NCBI GenBank assembly: GCA_902626385.1
Contig: CACOEZ010000001.1
Location: 1 to 64,000 of the forward strand
From: an uncultured SAR86 cluster bacterium
GTDB taxonomy: Bacteria > Pseudomonadota > Gammaproteobacteria > Magnimaribacterales > D2472
DNA: 64,000 nucleotides
Direction: 5' to 3'
In this document: positions 57,373 through 64,000 of the stretch, piece by piece
How positions within the stretch are numbered: the stretch's first letter is position 1
Layout of the letters: each line of letters opens with the position of its first letter
Notes under the pieces: model-generated
The model's database searches: none
What the model saw: only the letters and a program-made list of their open reading frames with translations
What the model was told of the DNA's origin: nothing
Translations under genes and position numbers: made by a program

Positions 57373-57843
57373 ATGAATATAAACGCCACCTTACTTGCTC
57401 AAGCAGTTGTAATGATTGTATTTGTTGCAATATGCTGGAGATATATCTATCCCCCAATTCTTTCCGTTATGCAAGAAAGAGAGAAAAGAATTTCCGATGG
57501 CCTAGAGGCTGCAAAGAAAGCAGATGATTCTTTAGAAGAAGCCAAACTCGCATTTGATAAAGAGCTTGATCAAGCGAAAGCCGAAGCAGCCGAAATTCTA
57601 GAAAAAGCAAATAATAGAGCCTCTCAAATAGTAAGTGACGCGTCTTCAAAAGCTGAAGCTGAAGCAGAGAAAATATTAACAGCCGCCTCAACAACTATTG
57701 AAAATGAAACAAACAAGGCTAAAGAAGAACTAAGACAACAAATGTCTGACATTATTATAGACACCACTCAAAAAATCTTAGGCGATGAAATTTCAAAAGA
57801 GAAACACGAAGAAATTCTTAAAAAAGCTGCAGAGGAACTTTAA
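57373..57843 (+). CDS. atpF: ATP synthase subunit b
   Basis: A 156-residue peripheral-stalk subunit, same length as E. coli. It has a single N-terminal membrane helix (ATLLAQAVVMIVFVAICWRYIYPPIL) ending in the typical Pro-Pro. A long charged coiled coil follows (about 35-140, rich in AEAxKILxAA). atpH begins immediately after its stop. Confidence 0.94.
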   Translation: MNINATLLAQAVVMIVFVAICWRYIYPPILSVMQEREKRISDGLEAAKKADDSLEEAKLAFDKELDQAKAEAAEILEKANNRASQIVSDASSKAEAEAEKILTAASTTIENETNKAKEELRQQMSDIIIDTTQKILGDEISKEKHEEILKKAAEEL

Positions 57844-58380
57844 ATGATAGAACTTACGCCACTAGCAAGACCATATGCAAAGGCCTTATTCTCATCTGCC
57901 CTTGAATCAAAAAATATTGATGAAATGGCTGATGAATTAAAGACAATGGCAATGGCCTCCAAAACAGAGGGCGTAATAAATACAATAGAGAACCCAACTC
58001 TTTCTAGACAAGATATTGTCAATGTCCTCGTAAGCCTTTTTGATGAAAGTGTTTCTGATAAATCTAAAAAACTTATTGAAATCTTGGCTGAAAACAAGCG
58101 CTTAAATTTACTAGAGACCATTTACATTATTTATCAGGAACTGCTTGAAGAACATAGAGAACAAAAATCAGTTGAAGTATTTGTCGCGGTTGATCCTGGT
58201 GAGGATTCTAAAAATAATATAGAGCAAAAGTTAAAAGAAACATATGGTGAAGATGCCAATATACATTTTTCAAAAGACCCAAAAATGATGGGCGGCCTAT
58301 CTATTAAGATAGGAGACGAGACTCTTGACCTTTCAATAAGAGGGAAAGTCAAAAAACTAGTAAACCAATTAAACTTTTAA
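57844..58380 (+). CDS. atpH: ATP synthase subunit delta
   Basis: A 178-residue F1 subunit connecting the alpha3beta3 head to the b stalk. It shows TPLARPYAKALFSSALE at the N-terminus, NPTLSRQDIVNVLVSLF, LAENKRLNLLETIYIIYQELLEE and the C-terminal KMMGGLSIKIGDETLDLSIRGKVKKL, all family landmarks. It starts on the base after the atpF stop, with a ribosome site inside atpF. Confidence 0.95.
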   Translation: MIELTPLARPYAKALFSSALESKNIDEMADELKTMAMASKTEGVINTIENPTLSRQDIVNVLVSLFDESVSDKSKKLIEILAENKRLNLLETIYIIYQELLEEHREQKSVEVFVAVDPGEDSKNNIEQKLKETYGEDANIHFSKDPKMMGGLSIKIGDETLDLSIRGKVKKLVNQLNF

Positions 58381-58389
58381 GGTGAAATT

Positions 58390-59934
58390 ATGAGCCAACT
58401 AAATCCATCAGAAATCTCCAGCGTTTTAAAGGAAAAAATTGCAGGACTTGATCTATCAGCAGAAAGAAAGAATGAAGGAATTGTCGTCAGCGTTTCTGAC
58501 GGTATTGTAAGAATACATGGCATGGGAGATGTTATGTACGGAGAAGTAATAGAATTCGAAAACGGTACAAAGGGCATGGCCTTAAACCTTGAACAAGATT
58601 CCGTCGGAGCAGTTGTTCTTGGAGATTATTTAGAAATCATCGAGGGGCAGAAGGCGGTATGTACTGGAAAAGTTTTAGAAGTCCCAGTTGGAGAAGCGCT
58701 TTTAGGAAGGGTTGTAAATACCCTTGGAACTCCTATTGATGGCAAGGGAGAAATTAAAGCAGACCAATCTATGCCCGTGGAAGTTGTTGCTCCAGGAGTT
58801 ATAGCTAGACAATCTGTTGATCAGCCAGTTCAAATTGGACTTAAGGCTGTAGATGCAATGGTTCCGATTGGTCGCGGCCAAAGAGAATTAATTATCGGTG
58901 ACAGACAAACAGGCAAAACAGCTGTTGCAGTTGATGCGATTATTAATCAAAAGGGCACAGGAATTAAATGTATATACGTTGCAATAGGTCAAAAACAATC
59001 TACTGTGGCAAACGTTGTAAGAAAACTTGAAGAATACGGCGCTATGGAACATACAATAGTTGTTTCAGCTACTGCCGCAGATCCAGCGCCGATGCAATAT
59101 CTTTCTGCCTATGCAGGTTGTACTATGGGCGAATATTTTAGAGACAGGGGTGAAGATGCTCTTATTGTGTATGATGATTTATCAAAACAAGCAGTAGCAT
59201 ATAGACAGGTATCACTATTATTAAAAAGACCTCCAGGTAGAGAAGCATACCCTGGTGATGTTTTCTATCTACACTCAAGATTGCTAGAGAGAGCTGCAAG
59301 AGTAAACGCAGATTATGTAGAACAGGTAACAAATGGAAAAGTTAAAGGTAAAACGGGTTCACTAACAGCATTGCCTATAATCGAAACACTAGCAGGAGAT
59401 GTTTCGGCGTTTGTTCCTACAAATGTAATATCAATTACTGACGGTCAAATATATCTTGAAACCGAGTTATTTAATTCTGGTGTAAGACCAGCAATTAATC
59501 CAGGCCTTTCAGTATCAAGGGTTGGCGGATCAGCTCAAACAAAAATAATGAAAAAACTAGCTGGCGGAGTAAGAACGGCGTTAGCACAATACCGTGAATT
59601 AGCAGCATTCTCACAGTTTGCATCTGACCTTGACGATGCAACCAAACAACAGCTTGCTAACGGTAAGGCATTTACTGAGCTACTTAAACAAAAACAGTAT
59701 GCCCCAATGAGCGTTGCTCAACAGGCGTTAAGCCTATTTGCTGCCGATAGGGGATACATGGCTGATGTGGATGTTGAGAAAATTCTGGCTTTTGAGGAAG
59801 CCCTTCATGGTTACCTTACATCCGAAAAGGGTGATCTTGAGGAGCAAATAAACTCTACAGGTGATTGGAACGAAGACATAGAAGCTCAATTTGTTGAACT
59901 AGTAGAAGACTTTAAGAAAACACAGACTTTTTAA
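58390..59934 (+). CDS. atpA: ATP synthase subunit alpha
   Basis: A 514-residue non-catalytic F1 subunit. The P-loop is [16 protein letters not shown] near 172, with [18 protein letters not shown] in the crown domain and [17 protein letters not shown] carrying the arginine finger near 375. Length equals E. coli AtpA (513). It is nine bases after atpH with an AGGTG-type ribosome site. Confidence 0.97.
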   Translation: MSQLNPSEISSVLKEKIAGLDLSAERKNEGIVVSVSDGIVRIHGMGDVMYGEVIEFENGTKGMALNLEQDSVGAVVLGDYLEIIEGQKAVCTGKVLEVPVGEALLGRVVNTLGTPIDGKGEIKADQSMPVEVVAPGVIARQSVDQPVQIGLKAVDAMVPIGRGQRELIIGDRQTGKTAVAVDAIINQKGTGIKCIYVAIGQKQSTVANVVRKLEEYGAMEHTIVVSATAADPAPMQYLSAYAGCTMGEYFRDRGEDALIVYDDLSKQAVAYRQVSLLLKRPPGREAYPGDVFYLHSRLLERAARVNADYVEQVTNGKVKGKTGSLTALPIIETLAGDVSAFVPTNVISITDGQIYLETELFNSGVRPAINPGLSVSRVGGSAQTKIMKKLAGGVRTALAQYRELAAFSQFASDLDDATKQQLANGKAFTELLKQKQYAPMSVAQQALSLFAADRGYMADVDVEKILAFEEALHGYLTSEKGDLEEQINSTGDWNEDIEAQFVELVEDFKKTQTF

Positions 59935-59936
59935 AT

Positions 59937-62208
<2,272 letters not shown>

Positions 62209-62209
62209 A

Positions 62210-62623
62210 ATGAGTACAATGAAAATTAACATAGTTTCCTCGAGTGAAGAGATTTATTCTGGTGAAGCAACTATGGTTTTTGCTACAGGTACTTTGGGTG
62301 AGCTAGGAATTGCTCCAGGCCATACACCACTACTAACCGGATTAGCTCCTGGACCAGTAAGAGTTCAAAATGGTTCAGATGAAGAGGCCTTTTTTTGCTC
62401 AGGGGGTTTCTTAGAAGTACAGCCCGATCTTGTAACAGTTTTGTCAGATACTGCTGAAAGGGCTGAAAGCCTAGATGAATCTGAGGCTATTAAAGCAAAG
62501 GAAATAGCAGAGCAAGAACTTGCAAACAAAGATACCACTATCGATTACGCAAAAGCATCAGCTCAGCTAGCCGAAGCTGTTGCAAGACTAAAAACTATTC
62601 AAAAACTCCGCAAAAAACAGTAA
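62210..62623 (+). CDS. atpC: ATP synthase subunit epsilon
   Basis: A 137-residue rotor/regulatory subunit. The N-terminal beta-sandwich shows INIVSSSEEIYSGEATMVFATGTLGELGIAPGHTPLLTGL and the CSGGFLEVQPDLVTVLSDTAERAE block. The C-terminal helical hairpin (about 88-137) that can inhibit the enzyme is present. It begins one base after atpD and closes the operon. Confidence 0.95.
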   Translation: MSTMKINIVSSSEEIYSGEATMVFATGTLGELGIAPGHTPLLTGLAPGPVRVQNGSDEEAFFCSGGFLEVQPDLVTVLSDTAERAESLDESEAIKAKEIAEQELANKDTTIDYAKASAQLAEAVARLKTIQKLRKKQ

Positions 62624-62649
62624 GGTATATATTTAATTTATATTAAATT

Positions 62650-64000
62650 GTGAACGTACACACTATAGTTCTAGCAGCAGGAGAGGGCTCTAGAATGCAA
62701 TCTAAAAGAGCAAAATCCATGCAAAAAATTGGTGGACAAACCATGCTCGAAATGATTTGTCGAACTGCAAGCTATATCAGCCCAAAAATTACACTTATAG
62801 TCGGATTTGATAAAGAATCTATTGTAGAAGAGTCTAAAAATTTTGGGTTAGATATTTCAGCATGTGAGCAGCCTGTGCCAATTGGAACAGGCGATGCTGT
62901 GAAGTGCGGTATACACGAAGTAAAAGATGCTAGTAAAGTATTGGTTTTATATGGAGATGTTCCATTAATAAAACAAAATACAATAGAAGAGCTTATTAAT
63001 GCATCTGGTGACGGATTATCTATACTTACCACTGAATTAGACGATCCTTATGGTTATGGCAGAGTTAAAAAAAATCCTGAAGGCTATGCAACAGGCATTA
63101 TCGAAGAAAAAGATGCATCAAATGAAGAAAAAGAAATAAAAGAGGTATTTACAGGGATACTATGTTCTTCAACTAACATTTTAAAAGATAGTCTTTCAGA
63201 GATTGATAATAATAACGCAGCTGGCGAATTTTACTTAACAGATATTGTTTCTATAATGAACAACAAAGGTATTAAAATAAATACATATTTAGCTTCAAAT
63301 GATGAAGTTAAGGGGGCGAACTCTAAAAAAGAGCTTGCACAACTAGAGGCGATTTATAGATCTATGAAAGTAGAAGATTTATTAAACATGGGAATAACCA
63401 TTTCGGATCCGAATAGGCTTGATGTGAGAGGTGATGTCGAATGTGGCAAAGACTGCTCTATTGACGTAAATGTTATTCTAGAAGGAGAGATTAAATTGGG
63501 AGACAATGTGTCTATAGGGGCAAATTGCATAATAAAAAATACATCGATAGGCAGTAATTCTAAAATTGATGCGTTTTCACATATCGATGGTGCATCAATC
63601 TCAGATAGTTGCATTATCGGTCCGTATGCAAGACTGAGAGAAGGTAGCCAAATAGAAACATCTGCAAAAGTTGGAAACTTTGTAGAGACAAAAAATATTG
63701 TTTTAGGCAAAGGCTCAAAAGCAAATCATTTGACATATTTGGGCGATACTGAGGTAGGGAAAGAAACAAACATAGGAGCTGGAACAATAACGTGTAACTA
63801 TGACGGTAAGGACAAGCATAAAACATCCATAGGTGATGAAAGTTTCATAGGAAGCAATTCAGCTTTAGTAGCTCCAGTTACAATCGGATCCAATGTAACA
63901 ATTGCAGCAGGATCCGTAATTACAAAAGATGTCCCAGATAATGCGCTGGGTCTTGGACGCGCTAAACAGAACAACAAAGAAAACTGGTCTAAAAAAAAGG
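62650..64000 (+). CDS. glmU: Bifunctional GlmU (uridylyltransferase/acetyltransferase), 3' end cut
   Basis: A frame of 450 codons from a GTG runs past the right window edge without a stop; E. coli GlmU has 456 residues, so only a few residues are missing. The enzyme makes UDP-N-acetylglucosamine. The N-terminal domain shows VLAAGEGSRMQSKRAKSM (usual form LPKVL after the Ser), LYGDVPLI and DPYGYGRV. The C-terminal left-handed beta helix shows GPYARLREGSQIETSAKVGNFVETK, NHLTYLGDTEVG and GAGTITCNYDGKDKHKT. It follows atpC by 26 bases, as in Pseudomonas and E. coli. Confidence 0.95.
   Translation, partial: MNVHTIVLAAGEGSRMQSKRAKSMQKIGGQTMLEMICRTASYISPKITLIVGFDKESIVEESKNFGLDISACEQPVPIGTGDAVKCGIHEVKDASKVLVLYGDVPLIKQNTIEELINASGDGLSILTTELDDPYGYGRVKKNPEGYATGIIEEKDASNEEKEIKEVFTGILCSSTNILKDSLSEIDNNNAAGEFYLTDIVSIMNNKGIKINTYLASNDEVKGANSKKELAQLEAIYRSMKVEDLLNMGITISDPNRLDVRGDVECGKDCSIDVNVILEGEIKLGDNVSIGANCIIKNTSIGSNSKIDAFSHIDGASISDSCIIGPYARLREGSQIETSAKVGNFVETKNIVLGKGSKANHLTYLGDTEVGKETNIGAGTITCNYDGKDKHKTSIGDESFIGSNSALVAPVTIGSNVTIAAGSVITKDVPDNALGLGRAKQNNKENWSKKK

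Overview
The window is 64 kb of a bacterial chromosome with low GC (clearly AT-rich, roughly one third G+C by eye) and very dense coding. Genes abut or overlap by 1-14 bases almost everywhere, and only four or five intergenic gaps exceed 100 bases. I saw no tRNA, rRNA, insertion sequence, CRISPR or prophage. Gene content and order are those of a gammaproteobacterium. The block dnaA-dnaN-recF-gyrB-plsC ... lpxL-like ... trkA ... fmt-def ... tsaC-hemF-aroE to the left of dnaA, and rpmH-rnpA-yidC-mnmE-mnmG-rsmG-parA-parB-atpIBEFHAGDC-glmU to its right, is essentially the Pseudomonas-type origin region. The compactness and AT richness suggest a streamlined marine heterotroph, SAR86-like or similar. 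That placement is inference.

Layout. 1-5.5 kb (minus): end of an unknown membrane protein, LOG-family hydrolase, D-aminoacyl-tRNA deacylase, and a sugar-phosphate block (class I aldolase, phosphoglycerate kinase, transketolase). 5.6-8.2 kb (plus): metK-ahcY, the methyl cycle. 8.2-11.6 kb (plus): a tiny LptM-type lipoprotein, dapF, DUF484, xerC, HAD phosphatase, UbiK-like protein. 11.5-18.9 kb: cupredoxin, dsbA and cytochrome c4 (minus), engB and a Coq4-like protein (plus), a TonB_C/TPR protein and polA (minus), dsbB (plus). 19.1-24.0 kb (plus): pckA with a striking inverted-repeat leader, gshA, quinone oxidoreductase, exported methyltransferase. 24-32.2 kb (minus): complete aa3-type cytochrome c oxidase locus with assembly factors, copper chaperones and heme A synthesis. 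32.3-35.3 kb (minus): yheV, aroE, hemF, tsaC, purE. 35.3-39.6 kb (plus): def, fmt, trkA, trkH. 39.6-42.7 kb: LpxL-like acyltransferase, a homodimeric-type glycyl-tRNA synthetase, plsC. 42.7-48.1 kb (minus): gyrB, recF, dnaN, dnaA. 48.1-64 kb (plus): candidate origin, then rpmH through glmU, which runs off the right edge.

How it fits together. The central part is a replication and segregation hub: initiator, clamp, gyrase, candidate oriC, ParA/ParB and a perfect parS-like palindrome inside the 3' end of recF. The F1Fo ATP synthase and cytochrome oxidase loci make up the respiratory core. DsbA/DsbB, Sco, Cox11, cytochrome c4 and a cupredoxin serve the periplasmic electron and disulfide economy.

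The most unusual points are: a 27-residue LptM reduced to lipobox plus core motif; a homodimeric glycyl-tRNA synthetase at the locus that holds glyQS in Pseudomonas; a non-canonical CLGC active site in DsbA; a Coq4-type protein with the full metal motif; the pckA leader structure; and an abrupt reversal of strand base asymmetry around mnmE/mnmG, with polarity opposite to a normal origin. No self-evidently new multi-gene system (defence, biosynthetic or mobile) was found. The window is mostly core genome.
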